Below, one piece after another: positions 54,511 to 63,878 of a DNA stretch of 64,000 nucleotides. A program made the translations under genes and the position numbers. How positions within the stretch are numbered: position 1 is the first letter of the stretch; every line of letters begins with the position of its first letter. The notes under the pieces were generated by a model that had not been told where the DNA came from, searched no databases, and was given only the letters and a program-made list of their open reading frames with translations. Source of the stretch: Cochlodiniinecator piscidefendens (GTDB lineage Bacteria; Pseudomonadota; Alphaproteobacteria; Rhodobacterales; Rhodobacteraceae); contig NZ_JAAOIE010000005.1 in NCBI RefSeq assembly GCF_011326755.1, positions 169,655-233,654 on the forward strand, written 5' to 3'.

Positions 54511-55386
54511 TTATCGCGTCGGTACAGGTGTTTCACCGCGGTAATCATAAAAGCCACGCTGTGTTTTGCGGCCGAGCCAACCTGCTTCGACATATTTGGT
54601 GAGCAGCGGACAGGGACGGTATTTGGTGTCTGCAAGGCCCTCATGCAGTACGTTCATAATCGCCAGACATGTGTCCAGCCCAATAAAATCTGCCAGTTCA
54701 AGCGGCCCCATTGGGTGGTTCGCCCCAAGTTTGAGGGATTCATCAATGGATTTGACCGATCCGACGCCTTCATAGAGGGTATAGACGGCTTCGTTGATCA
54801 TCGGCATCAGAATGCGATTAACGATAAAGGCCGGGAAGTCTTCGGCGCTGGCAGCGGTTTTGCCCAGACGTTCAACAACGGCCAAGCAGGCCTTGAACGT
54901 GGGTTCATCAGTAGCAATCCCACGGATGAGTTCAACAAGCTGCATGATGGGTACGGGGTTCATAAAATGGAAGCCCATGAAGCGCTCGGGCCGATCCGTG
55001 CGGGAGGCAAGCCGTGTTATCGAAATCGAAGAAGTGTTAGAGGTCAAAATCGTTGTTGGTTTGAGGTGAGGCAAAAGCGCGTCGAAGATTGAGTTTTTAA
55101 CATCTTCGCGTTCCGTTGCGGCCTCGATCACCAAATCGGTTTGACCTACGTCAGACAAGTCTAAGGTAGTGGTAATGCGTGCGAATGCTGTTTCGGCCTC
55201 AACAGCCGAGATTTTTTCGCGACTTACCTGACGATCAAGGTTCTTTTTTATCAGGGCAACAGCGTTATCTAAGCCTTCTTGCGAAATATCATTCAAGATC
55301 ACATCATAACCAGCCAACGCGCAAACATGTGCAATCCCATTGCCCATTTGCCCTGCACCAACGATTCCGATCGATTGAATTTCCAT
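54511..55386 (-). CDS. 3-hydroxybutyryl-CoA dehydrogenase
   Basis: NAD(P)-dependent dehydrogenase of short-chain 3-hydroxyacyl-CoA. The 291-residue protein has the Rossmann site GIVGAGQMGNGIAHVCALAG, the catalytic His/Glu region FHFMNPVPIMQLVELIRG and GPLELADFIGLD in the C-terminal domain. The ATG at 55386 follows AAAGGAAG. In this lineage it may serve fatty-acid or polyhydroxybutyrate-related metabolism; the stereospecificity is not told by sequence. Confidence 0.92.
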   Translation of the reverse strand: MEIQSIGIVGAGQMGNGIAHVCALAGYDVILNDISQEGLDNAVALIKKNLDRQVSREKISAVEAETAFARITTTLDLSDVGQTDLVIEAATEREDVKNSIFDALLPHLKPTTILTSNTSSISITRLASRTDRPERFMGFHFMNPVPIMQLVELIRGIATDEPTFKACLAVVERLGKTAASAEDFPAFIVNRILMPMINEAVYTLYEGVGSVKSIDESLKLGANHPMGPLELADFIGLDTCLAIMNVLHEGLADTKYRPCPLLTKYVEAGWLGRKTQRGFYDYRGETPVPTR

Positions 55387-55562
55387 TGGGCTTCCTTTCG
55401 CCATTCGTGCGCAGCTTATGCTGCACTGCCGCAAAGACGCAAGAGGGGCGATTGAAAAACCGAAGTTTCGAAAAATTTCATCAAATTCCTGATTTAGGAA
55501 CTTAGAAACCTCCGGCAGGTTAACTGGGCTTGGGTGAGTCTAAATTAGGATATGGGGGTATC

Positions 55563-56390
55563 ATGACATATGAACACCACGGCGAAAGCCTGTTGGACTA
55601 TAGTCCGTGCCAATATGGGCGGTCAAAAATGTTGTTTCGTGGCCCGAAACGTAAAACACGAGGGAACTATCTGTCCTTTTTAGGTGGGTCTGAGATTTAT
55701 GGTAAATTTATTGAAAACCCATTAATCAATCAGGTTGAACGACAGATGCGTATGCCCGCGTTAAATTTCGGATGTGTCAATGCAGGAGTCGATGCCTTTC
55801 TGGGGGATCCTGAGGTGATGCGTTATTGCCGAGGGGCCAAGGTGACAGTGATTCAGATCACTGGGGCACAAAACATTTCGAACCGGTATTATACTGTGCA
55901 TCCGCGCCGCAATGACCGGTTCTTGGCGCCAACGAATTTGATGCAATCAGTGTTTCGTGAAGTGGATTTTACAGAGTTTCATTTCACACGCCATTTGTTG
56001 ACGGCGCTGAAAACACGTGCATCTGATCGGTTTAACCTCGTTCAGGCAGAGTTACGCGAAACGTGGCTGGCACGTATGCAATTACTGTTGGATCAGATTA
56101 CTGGTGTGAAGGTTTTATTGTGGTTGGCCAATCATGCTCCGGAGCAAGATCACGTTCGGCAGGGTTTAGGAGATGATCCTTTGTTTGTGGATCGGGCGAT
56201 GATTGACGTATTGCGGCCATCGGTGAATTCATACGTGGAAGTCATCCCAAGTGCCTCTGCGCGTGAACGTGGGACGGAGGGGATGGTCTTTTCGCCGTTG
56301 GAAGAACCAGCCGCGCGTAACATGATGTCGGTCGGGGCACATCGAGAAACAGCGCAGATGCTCGCGCCGGTGATCAAAGAGCTTCTTTAA
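55563..56390 (+). CDS. DUF6473-like protein, unknown function
   Basis: A 275-residue cytosolic protein found mainly in Rhodobacteraceae. It starts MTYEHHGESLLDYSPCQYGRSKMLFRGPKR and shows the family segments LSFLGGSEIYGKFIENP, NFGCVNAGVDAFLGDPE and SNRYYTVHPRRNDRFL; the GGSEI and GCVNAGVDAF stretches have the look of an SGNH/GDSL-like core (Ser and Gly at the first blocks). A sulfotransferase-like or hydrolase role has been proposed for relatives only by similarity. ATG 55563 follows GGGGGT. It lies between hbd and the etf operon, convergent with etfA. Confidence 0.6.
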   Translation: MTYEHHGESLLDYSPCQYGRSKMLFRGPKRKTRGNYLSFLGGSEIYGKFIENPLINQVERQMRMPALNFGCVNAGVDAFLGDPEVMRYCRGAKVTVIQITGAQNISNRYYTVHPRRNDRFLAPTNLMQSVFREVDFTEFHFTRHLLTALKTRASDRFNLVQAELRETWLARMQLLLDQITGVKVLLWLANHAPEQDHVRQGLGDDPLFVDRAMIDVLRPSVNSYVEVIPSASARERGTEGMVFSPLEEPAARNMMSVGAHRETAQMLAPVIKELL

Positions 56391-56407
56391 AGCGCGGGTC
56401 AGAACGC

Positions 56408-56440
56408 AAAAGGCCCGCTGTTGTATACAGCGGGCCTTTT
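56408..56440. terminator. bidirectional terminator between the DUF6473 gene and etfA
   Basis: AAAAGGCCCGCTG (56408-56420) pairs perfectly with CAGCGGGCCTTTT (56428-56440) with a seven-base loop. It has A-runs and T-runs on both flanks and lies between convergent stop codons at 56390 and 56462. Confidence 0.92.
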
Positions 56441-56461
56441 GTATTTTTGGGTTCGTAAGAG

Positions 56462-57391
56462 TTAGCCGAGTTTTTCGGTAAGCTCTGGAACAGCGTCAAA
56501 CAGGTCAGCAACGAGACCGAAGTCAGCAACCTGGAAGATTGGTGCTTCTTCGTCTTTGTTGATTGCAACGATGATTTTTGAATCCTTCATGCCAGCCAAG
56601 TGCTGGATCGCGCCGGAAATACCAACCGCAACATAAAGGTCAGGTGCAACAACTTTACCAGTTTGGCCAACTTGCCAATCGTTCGGTGCATAACCTGAGT
56701 CAACAGCCGCACGCGACGCGCCAACAGCCGCGCCAAGTTTGTCTGCAAGTGTTTCGATCAAAGCAAAGCTTTCTTCGGAACCAACACCGCGACCACCAGA
56801 AACAACAACACCAGCAGAGGTGAGTTCTGGACGGTCAGACGCAGCAACTTTGTCTTCAACCCATTCGGAGAGCGCTGGATCAGCAGCAGCACCAATGGTT
56901 TCAACAGAAGCTGAACCGTCTTCGCCTGCAGCGTCAAATGTAGATGTCCGGAAAGACACAACTTTTTTGCTGTCAGATGATTTAACGGTTTGGATCGCGT
57001 TGCCCGCGTAGATTGGGCGTTCAAACGTGTTGCCGTCTACGACGCCAGAAACGTCAGAGATGACCATTACGTCGAGCAATGCCGCTACACGTGGAAGAAC
57101 GTTTTTCGCGTCAGTGGTTGCCGGGGCTACGATGTGTTCATAGTCGCCAGCCAAAGATGCGATCAACGCTGCAGTTGGTTCCGCAAGGCGGTGGCCCAAA
57201 GAGGCGTCTTCGGCAACGAGTACCTTTGACACGCCTTCGATTTTTGCAGCAGCTTCGCCAGCGGCGGCAGCATTTGCGCCTGCACAAAGTGCAGTTACGT
57301 CGCCGAGTTTGGCCGCAGCTGTTACAGCTTTTGCGGTCGCGTCGAGCGCCAATTCACCATCGGTGACTTCTGCGAGAAGAAGAACAGCCAT
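56462..57391 (-). CDS. etfA: electron transfer flavoprotein alpha subunit EtfA
   Basis: FAD-binding subunit of ETF, which takes electrons from acyl-CoA dehydrogenases (including Mcd) to ETF-ubiquinone oxidoreductase. The 309-residue protein has an N-terminal domain (about 1-190) and the C-terminal FAD domain with [68 protein letters not shown]. It abuts etfB (shared base at 57391). The pair is followed by a bidirectional terminator. Confidence 0.97.
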   Translation of the reverse strand: MAVLLLAEVTDGELALDATAKAVTAAAKLGDVTALCAGANAAAAGEAAAKIEGVSKVLVAEDASLGHRLAEPTAALIASLAGDYEHIVAPATTDAKNVLPRVAALLDVMVISDVSGVVDGNTFERPIYAGNAIQTVKSSDSKKVVSFRTSTFDAAGEDGSASVETIGAAADPALSEWVEDKVAASDRPELTSAGVVVSGGRGVGSEESFALIETLADKLGAAVGASRAAVDSGYAPNDWQVGQTGKVVAPDLYVAVGISGAIQHLAGMKDSKIIVAINKDEEAPIFQVADFGLVADLFDAVPELTEKLG

Positions 57392-58149
57392 TATACAGCC
57401 CCCGCTTCTTTGAGTTTCTCTACCAGCTCGTCAACAGAGCCAACTTTGATGCCGGCAGCGCGTGCTTCTGGTTCAGTTGTGCCAACGATTTCGAGACGTG
57501 GAGTTACGTCAACGCCGTAGTCAGCTGCTGTTTTCTCATCAAGCGGCTTTTTCTTCGCTTTCATGATGTTTGGCAGAGACGCATAGCGTGGTTCGTTCAA
57601 GCGCAAATCAACAGTGATGATCGCAGGCATTTTGACTTTGATCGTCTGAAGGCCGCCGTCAACTTCGCGTGTTACTGTCGCGCTGTCGCCGTCTACGTCG
57701 AGTTCTGACGCAAAGGTACCTTGTGACCAACCCAACAGAGCAGACAACATCTGACCGGTTGCGTTCATGTCGTTGTCGATGGCCTGTTTACCAGCAAGAA
57801 CGATGCCTGGTTGCTCTTCGTCAACGATGGCTTTGAGGATCTTCGCAACTGCAAGAGGTTCGATGTCTGTGTGAACATCATCCGCAGCAATGACGAGAAT
57901 CGCACGATCTGCACCCATAGCAAGCGCTGTGCGCAATGTTTCTTGGGATTGCTTAACGCCGATGGACACTGCGACGACTTCGTCAGCTTTGCCAGCTTCG
58001 CGAAGGCGGATCGCCTGTTCAACAGCGATTTCGTCGAATGGGTTCATCGACATTTTGACGTTGGCGAGATCAACACCGCTTCCGTCCGCTTTCACACGAA
58101 CTTTCACGTTATAGTCAATCACGCGCTTAACAGGCACAAGTACCTTCAT
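57391..58149 (-). CDS. etfB: electron transfer flavoprotein beta subunit EtfB
   Basis: AMP-binding subunit of ETF. The 252-residue protein begins [20 protein letters not shown] and shows [28 protein letters not shown] and the [23 protein letters not shown] segment, plus the recognition loop [26 protein letters not shown] 58149 follows GAGGAG; a longer open frame is ignored. It is first of the etfBA operon, separated by 153 bases from the PduO gene. Confidence 0.97.
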   Translation of the reverse strand: MKVLVPVKRVIDYNVKVRVKADGSGVDLANVKMSMNPFDEIAVEQAIRLREAGKADEVVAVSIGVKQSQETLRTALAMGADRAILVIAADDVHTDIEPLAVAKILKAIVDEEQPGIVLAGKQAIDNDMNATGQMLSALLGWSQGTFASELDVDGDSATVTREVDGGLQTIKVKMPAIITVDLRLNEPRYASLPNIMKAKKKPLDEKTAADYGVDVTPRLEIVGTTEPEARAAGIKVGSVDELVEKLKEAGAV

Positions 58150-58302
58150 GGGCGTGGGTCTCCTCACAAAATGGTCCCGAACGGGACCGTGTTCCAAGCT
58201 CTCGCGACGTTGTTAGCGAAACGCGAGAGAGGAAAACAGACTAAAATCGACGAACTGCGGCTTTGTGACGTCGGGTTTGAGATATTTTGCGAAATGACTG
58301 TG

Positions 58303-58875
58303 CTAACGGTTGGCCCCGGGGACCCACAGAACATCGCTTTCACCATTATTATTGGCGATGCGGGAAGCCACAAAGAACCAATCAGACAAACGATTGAGGA
58401 ATTTCACCGCCGCTGGGTTAACTGATTCCAACTCGGACAGCTCAACCGCGAGCCGCTCTGCGCGACGTGAAACCGTGCGGCACATGTGTAAATGTGCGGC
58501 AAGGGCCGACCCGCCGGGTAAAATAAAGCTGCGCAACGGGGTCAGTAATGCGTTCATTTCGTCGATTTCAGCTTCGAGCCGATCGACTTGTGACGCTGCA
58601 AGACGCAAAGGCGGGTATTCGGCTGTAGCATCATTTTCCATATCTGGACGGCAGAGGTCTGCACCAAGATCGAAAAGGTCGTTTTGAATAGCCGCCAAGC
58701 GAGTACTCAATTTGTCGCTTGCATGGAGGCGAGCCAAGCCAACGGTTGCATTGGTTTCATCAACAGTTCCATATGCTGTGACACGCATGGAGTGCTTGGC
58801 GACGCGTTCCCCATTGCCCAGGGCGGTTTGACCCTTGTCGCCAGTGCGTGTGTAGATTTTATTTAGTACAACCAT
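58303..58875 (-). CDS. PduO-type cob(I)yrinic acid a,c-diamide/cobalamin adenosyltransferase
   Basis: Adds the adenosyl group from ATP to cob(I)alamin. The 190-residue PduO-type protein starts MVVLNKIYTRTGDKGQTALGNGERV (ATP site), has VDETNATVGLARL and the FILPGGSALAAHLHMCRTVSRRAERLAVEL region with the conserved Arg residues. It serves synthesis or salvage of adenosylcobalamin, needed by ethylmalonyl-CoA and methylmalonyl-CoA mutases. It lies directly after the HIG1-like gene with no spacer. Confidence 0.95.
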   Translation of the reverse strand: MVVLNKIYTRTGDKGQTALGNGERVAKHSMRVTAYGTVDETNATVGLARLHASDKLSTRLAAIQNDLFDLGADLCRPDMENDATAEYPPLRLAASQVDRLEAEIDEMNALLTPLRSFILPGGSALAAHLHMCRTVSRRAERLAVELSELESVNPAAVKFLNRLSDWFFVASRIANNNGESDVLWVPGANR

Positions 58876-59082
58876 TTAGTTGCCCCCATTTCGTAGTGCA
58901 ATAAAGAGAAGAATCAAAATCACAGCAACAGCCTGCGCACCTACACGATACCGCATGAGCTTATTGGCGTATTTACGATTGAATTCGCCACCTTGACCAA
59001 AGGCACCAATGCCTATCATCAAAATAACCAACACAACTAAGATTGAGATGGCAACGAGAATAAAGAGGGGATCTTGCAGCAT
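58876..59082 (-). CDS. small twin-TM (HIG1-like) membrane protein
   Basis: A 68-residue membrane protein with two helices (about 6-27 and 47-64) and a central loop GGEFNRKYANKLMRYRVGAQ that matches the HIG1 pattern of short respiratory-assembly proteins. Function is unknown in bacteria; respiratory supercomplex factors in eukaryotes share the fold. It is the first gene of the two-gene operon with the PduO transferase. ATG 59082 follows AAAGGACC. Confidence 0.8.
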   Translation of the reverse strand: MLQDPLFILVAISILVVLVILMIGIGAFGQGGEFNRKYANKLMRYRVGAQAVAVILILLFIALRNGGN

Positions 59083-59154
59083 GACAGGTCCTTTCTGCGG
59101 GCCGCTGTGATGTAGGGCTTTTGCCGGAAAATGCGAAGAGGCAAAACTGTCGCG

Positions 59155-59988
59155 TTAGCTCTTTAGTAAAATCCAGTCTAACATGCGCGTAGGCAAAAGG
59201 CGACGCAGCACACCCATAAGGTAAGTCGGAGTTGTCACATAATAGCGGGCTTTGGGGCGCTTGGATTCGAGAGCATGGATAAGCTTTTTCGTGACAGCAC
59301 TGGCTGGTAGTTCAAAAGAATCAGGTTTGTCAGTGGCTTCGTATAAGCGGGGGATAAGGCCGGTTTCGTAAGTGTTGCGGACAGGCGAATTTTCCCAATC
59401 AATCCATTTTTCAAAGTGTGGGCGGGCATTTGCGCGAATTTCTGATGTAATTGGACCGGGTTCGATTAGAATAATATCCAGAGGTGTCTTAGCCAGTTCA
59501 ATTCGCATGACGTCGGTTAGGCCTTCCATGGCAAATTTTGTGGAAACGTAAGCGCCCCGAAAGCGTAATCCAACAAGCCCAAGAACAGAGGAACAATTGA
59601 TAATACGTCCGTGGCCTTGGGCGCGCATTGTAGGAATCAGGCGGCGTGTGAGTTCGTGATAGCCAAACAGATTGGTTTCAAAAATCTCGCGCAGCGCATC
59701 ACGCGGGAGGTCTTCGACTGCGCCGGGAACAGCATAAGCCCCATTGTTATAGAGCGCGTCCAACGTGCCGCCTGTGCGCGACAGTGTTTCAGCAACGGCG
59801 TCTTCGATGCTGTTGTCATCTGCATAATCCAAAACAAAGCTTTCGAGCCCTTCTGAACGCAGCTGCACACAGTCTTTTTCTTGGCGGCAGGTTGCAAACA
59901 CTCGCCAGCCGCGATTGTGCAGCGCGTGTGCCGCATCGTAACCGATTCCTGAGGAACACCCAGTGATCAGGATAGTTTTCTTCGCCAT
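59155..59988 (-). CDS. short-chain dehydrogenase/reductase
   Basis: A 277-residue SDR oxidoreductase with the TGxxxGxG cofactor motif in TGCSSGIGYDAA (about residue 8), the NNGA segment, the catalytic Ser/Tyr/Lys in CSSVLGLVGLRFRGAYVSTKFAMEG (YxxxK form AYVSTK). Arg in TCRQEK suggests NADP preference. The substrate is unknown; the C-terminal region is relatively hydrophobic. It is transcribed with the PduO pair direction but separated by 72 bases. Confidence 0.9.
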   Translation of the reverse strand: MAKKTILITGCSSGIGYDAAHALHNRGWRVFATCRQEKDCVQLRSEGLESFVLDYADDNSIEDAVAETLSRTGGTLDALYNNGAYAVPGAVEDLPRDALREIFETNLFGYHELTRRLIPTMRAQGHGRIINCSSVLGLVGLRFRGAYVSTKFAMEGLTDVMRIELAKTPLDIILIEPGPITSEIRANARPHFEKWIDWENSPVRNTYETGLIPRLYEATDKPDSFELPASAVTKKLIHALESKRPKARYYVTTPTYLMGVLRRLLPTRMLDWILLKS

Positions 59989-60045
59989 TTTTCTGCCTCG
60001 CGCGTTTTACGGCGACGCTAGGCGAGTTTGGTGAAAGGATCAATC

Positions 60046-60507
60046 TTAAGGCTGGTTTGCACTCAGGTAACGCCGGGACATGTAGCCTTCTTGACCGTTT
60101 GAAAGAACCTGTAAATGGGCCCAATTTCCATTAAAACCAATGACATTGACGGCTTCGCCTCTGGTTAGCGAGTCAACGACACGATTCTGTGTGGACGGGC
60201 CCGAGCGCATGTTAACCCTTTCGCCCGTTACATACCAATTACCCGTGCGTTCCAGTAATACGTCTTCAGGGGCGTCTGTGGTGGTGATCTGAATAAGATG
60301 GGGCGTATTTGTTCGCGCTGGGCGCAGGGTTGGCGCAATGATTGCGGCGGTTTGGGTTTCGGTCGTTTCTGACGTGGTGTTGTTTTCAACGGGATTAATA
60401 ACTTCGGTCACCTGAGGTTGCGCGGCAACGGCTTGCTCTGGTTCTTGGCCATAGACCATTAAAATAGCTGTAAGTGCAAAAATAAGTACTGCAGTTAATC
60501 GGATCAT
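60046..60507 (-). CDS. secreted bacterial SH3-domain protein
   Basis: A 153-residue protein with an N-terminal hydrophobic signal segment (about 1-19), a Thr/Pro-rich linker of about 50 residues and a C-terminal SH3b domain (about 90-150) with GERVNMRSGPSTQNRVVDSLTRGEAVNVIGFNGNWAHLQVL. SH3b domains usually bind cell-wall peptides. The ATG at 60507 is preceded by a GGGGGACG site. It is divergent from parC. Confidence 0.82.
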   Translation of the reverse strand: MIRLTAVLIFALTAILMVYGQEPEQAVAAQPQVTEVINPVENNTTSETTETQTAAIIAPTLRPARTNTPHLIQITTTDAPEDVLLERTGNWYVTGERVNMRSGPSTQNRVVDSLTRGEAVNVIGFNGNWAHLQVLSNGQEGYMSRRYLSANQP

Positions 60508-60631
60508 AATATCGTCCCCCCTTAATTGAGGAAGGTGATACCGCGCCACGTAAGTCGCAGTCAGGGGGAATGATTTGTATTTGTCCCCCTATGGCTTTAC
60601 CTCGGCGCGACGCGCGGCTACAGATTTACCT

Positions 60632-62869
60632 ATGACAGACGTGCAAGACGACCAAATTCCCGATGAGAACGAAACTTCAGAACCGCTACGCCGTGCGATT
60701 GGTGAGCGCTACCTGACCTATGCGCTTTCGACGATTATGCACCGGGCTTTGCCCGATGCGCGCGATGGCCTTAAGCCGGTGCATCGGCGAATCCTGTATG
60801 CCATGCGGGAACTTAAACTGAACAGCACGGGAGGATTTCGTAAATCCGCAAAGATTTCCGGTGACGTGATGGGCAACTATCACCCGCATGGGGATGCTGC
60901 GATTTATGATGCGATGGCGCGATTGGCTCAGGATTTCGCGGTGCGTTATCCTTTGGTCGATGGGCAGGGGAATTTCGGCAATATCGACGGTGATAACCCG
61001 GCTGCGAGTCGATATACTGAGGCCCGGATGACGGCTGCCGCTGAAGCGTTGCTTGAGGGGTTATCAGAAAACGCTGTAGATTTCCGCGAAAATTACGATG
61101 GCACCCTTTCGGAGCCCGTTGTTTTACCAGCCTCATTTCCGAACCTGTTGGCGAACGGATCCACAGGAATCGCGGTTGGCATGGCGACCAATATTCCACC
61201 GCATAATGTGGCCGAACTGTGCGAAGCTTGTCTTCATATGGTGAAGACCCCGGATATGCGTGAAGAAACGCTGCTAAATTATATTCCAGGTCCGGATTTT
61301 CCGACTGGCGGCATCATTGTTGAACCACGCGAATCTATCGTTGAAACCTATCGTACAGGCCGTGGATCATTTCGTTTGCGGTGCAAATGGAATGTTGAAG
61401 ATTTGGGCCGCGGCGTCTGGCAGATTGTTGTCACTGAAATTCCGTATCAGGTGCAAAAATCAAAACTCATCGAAAAAATTGCTGAGCTGATTCAAACAAA
61501 AAAAATCCCTATTCTTGGGGATATTCGCGATGAGTCTGCTGACGATATTCGGTTAGTGATCGAACCAAAATCAAAGAACGTACAGCCCGAAGTTTTGATG
61601 AATACGCTGTTTCGCCAAAGTGACCTTGAGGTTCGCTTTAGCCTGAATATGAACGTGTTGATTGACGGGCTGACCCCGAAAGTGTGCTCTTTGAAAGAAG
61701 TGCTGCGAGCCTTTTTGGATCACCGTCGTGAAGTATTGCAGCGGCGTAGCCAGCATCGATTGGAAAAGATCGACCATCGGTTAGAGGTGCTCGAGGGGTA
61801 TATCGTTGCCTTCCTCAATTTGGATCGCGTGATCGAAATTATCCGCTTTGAAGACGAGCCGCGGGCGATGCTTATGGCCGAGTTTGAGCTGACTGAGGTT
61901 CAGGCTGAAGCTATCTTAAACATGCGGTTGCGGTCTTTGCGTAAACTCGAAGAGCTAGAGTTGAAGCGTGAACACGAAGCGTTGCTGTTGGAGCGGGAAG
62001 GGCTTGCCGAGCTATTGGCAAGCGAAGACCTGCAATGGGCGCGGATCAGCGAACAGCTGCGCGAAACAAAAAAGAAATTTGGCAAAGATTACGCAGGCGG
62101 TGCCCGCCGCACAGAATTCGAAGATGCGGTTGAAATCGAAGACGTGCCGATTGAAGCGATGATCGAACGAGAGCCAATCACGGTGGTCTGTTCCAAAATG
62201 GGATGGGTGCGCGCGATGAAGGGGCATATCGCGTTGGATCAGGAGCTGAAATTCAAAGATGGCGACGAGGGCCGGTTTGTGTTTCATGCCGAAACCACGG
62301 ATCGTTTGCTGGTGTTGGGCACCAATGGGCGGTTTTACACTGTCGGCGCATCGACCTTACCCGGCGGGCGTGGCATGGGGGAGCCATTGCGTTTGATGGT
62401 TGATCTGCCAAACGAATGCGAAATTGTTGAGTTCTTTATCCACGAGCCTGGGCGTAAACTGCTGGTGGCATCATCTGCGGGCGATGGTTTTGTTGCCACT
62501 GAGGACGAAATCCTTGCGCAGACACGCAGCGGGAAGCAGGTTTTGAATGTACGCGGGGATGTGCAGGCCTTGGTATGTAAACCGATTTCTGGCGATCACG
62601 TGGCGTGTGTAGGCGAAAATCGTAAGGTCTTGGTCTTCCCAGTCGATGAATTACCCGAAATGGGACGAGGCAAAGGGGTGCGGCTTCAGAAGTATAAAGA
62701 TGGCGGCCTATCTGACGCGGCCACGTTTAATCTGGAAGCAGGCCTAAGCTGGAAAGACCCAGCTGGGCGTACACGTACAGAAACTGAACTCAGTGATTGG
62801 TTGGGAAAACGCGCGGGGACAGGCCGCATGGCACCACGTGGTTTCCCGCGTGATAACAAATTCAACTAG
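60632..62869 (+). CDS. parC: DNA topoisomerase IV subunit A ParC
   Basis: Decatenating topoisomerase subunit. The 745-residue protein has [41 protein letters not shown] (quinolone region), and the active-site Tyr128 in [10 protein letters not shown], followed by the long coiled coil and a C-terminal beta-propeller. The start is the ATG at 60632; 19 upstream residues in the open frame are not family-like. A perfect hairpin lies after its stop. Confidence 0.96.
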   Translation: MTDVQDDQIPDENETSEPLRRAIGERYLTYALSTIMHRALPDARDGLKPVHRRILYAMRELKLNSTGGFRKSAKISGDVMGNYHPHGDAAIYDAMARLAQDFAVRYPLVDGQGNFGNIDGDNPAASRYTEARMTAAAEALLEGLSENAVDFRENYDGTLSEPVVLPASFPNLLANGSTGIAVGMATNIPPHNVAELCEACLHMVKTPDMREETLLNYIPGPDFPTGGIIVEPRESIVETYRTGRGSFRLRCKWNVEDLGRGVWQIVVTEIPYQVQKSKLIEKIAELIQTKKIPILGDIRDESADDIRLVIEPKSKNVQPEVLMNTLFRQSDLEVRFSLNMNVLIDGLTPKVCSLKEVLRAFLDHRREVLQRRSQHRLEKIDHRLEVLEGYIVAFLNLDRVIEIIRFEDEPRAMLMAEFELTEVQAEAILNMRLRSLRKLEELELKREHEALLLEREGLAELLASEDLQWARISEQLRETKKKFGKDYAGGARRTEFEDAVEIEDVPIEAMIEREPITVVCSKMGWVRAMKGHIALDQELKFKDGDEGRFVFHAETTDRLLVLGTNGRFYTVGASTLPGGRGMGEPLRLMVDLPNECEIVEFFIHEPGRKLLVASSAGDGFVATEDEILAQTRSGKQVLNVRGDVQALVCKPISGDHVACVGENRKVLVFPVDELPEMGRGKGVRLQKYKDGGLSDAATFNLEAGLSWKDPAGRTRTETELSDWLGKRAGTGRMAPRGFPRDNKFN

Positions 62870-62924
62870 ATGTAATTTGACCAGTCGCATCCCCTAAAGG
62901 TGCATGGCGCATTCGACAAAAGGG

Positions 62925-62954
62925 GACAAGCTGATTGCTTACAATCAGCTTGTC
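62925..62954. terminator. perfect 13-base-pair hairpin after parC
   Basis: GACAAGCTGATTG (62925-62937) pairs perfectly with CAATCAGCTTGTC (62942-62954) with a four-base loop. There is no T-run after it, so it may be a terminator of weak type, a structural RNA or a protein-binding site. It is 56 bases after the parC stop. Confidence 0.5.
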
Positions 62955-63076
62955 TGGCGCGCATAACTGTATCTCTCAGAACATAGAAACGGTTGAGAAT
63001 TGCCGAGCCGAGTATGCGCGATTGCGTGTCATAGGGGCTTAGGTTATCCAAATTAGGAATTACAAAGGATACGTCT

Positions 63077-63718
63077 ATGTCAGTGTTGCAGACTTTGCGT
63101 TTGGGTTTTGTTTTTCCGCTTGTCGCGATGTTGGCGGCATGTGCGGGGGGGCAGGCCACGTTAGAGGAAGAGCCGGTTCCTTTGGGTGACTTTTTGTTAG
63201 GGCATAATATTGTGCTTGCAGAAAATGCGCAGATGGCCCCGATTTCACGGCGTGCTGAGCCTGAAGAGTGGGTCGAAGCATTGATGCTGGCTATGGATGA
63301 ACGATTTGGCCGTTATGATGGGGATCACTATTATAATATTGGCATAAGTGTTGATGGATTTGCTCTTGCGCCTCCTGGGTTGCCAGTTATCGCATCTCCC
63401 AAATCTGTGCTGATTATCACGGTCACGGTTTGGGATGACGAAACCCAAGAAAAGTTAAACGAAGAAGTGAAACAGCTGACAGTCTTTGAAACTTTGGACG
63501 GGAATTCTATTATCGGAACGGGTTTGACAAAAAGCCGCGAAGAACAATTACAGACTTTAGCACAGAATGCTGCATTTGCTATTCAGAACTGGATGGTAGA
63601 AAATCCACAGTGGTTTGGGATCGTAAGCTCATCGTCTTTAGAAGCTGATGCTGCCGAAGAACTTCCCGATGAAGAAGCCGAAGCCTTGCCCTTGGTTGAG
63701 CCGCCAGAAGAGGCATAG
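63077..63718 (+). CDS. predicted lipoprotein, unknown function
   Basis: A 213-residue envelope protein with a signal peptide ending in a lipobox (LAAC, about residues 19-22). The mature part has a charged, beta-rich domain (WVEALMLAMDERFGRYDGDHYYNIGISVDGFALAPPGLPVIASPKSVLIITVTVWDD) and an acidic C-terminal tail rich in Glu (LPDEEAEALPLVEPPEEA). No family is recognised. It lies alone between parC and tuf. Confidence 0.72.
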   Translation: MSVLQTLRLGFVFPLVAMLAACAGGQATLEEEPVPLGDFLLGHNIVLAENAQMAPISRRAEPEEWVEALMLAMDERFGRYDGDHYYNIGISVDGFALAPPGLPVIASPKSVLIITVTVWDDETQEKLNEEVKQLTVFETLDGNSIIGTGLTKSREEQLQTLAQNAAFAIQNWMVENPQWFGIVSSSSLEADAAEELPDEEAEALPLVEPPEEA

Positions 63719-63878
63719 GATGTGCCCGGAAATGCACACCCATAACAAAATTTACTAATCTCCCTTTTATAGGGGGAGAAGATTGCAAGTCGTGCTTGAT
63801 TTTTCTTGCCGATTCCCGTAACGCGTGCGCCATGTTGATCGGGCCAATTCGGCCCCCAAAGGACGAGGCGCCTGTATC

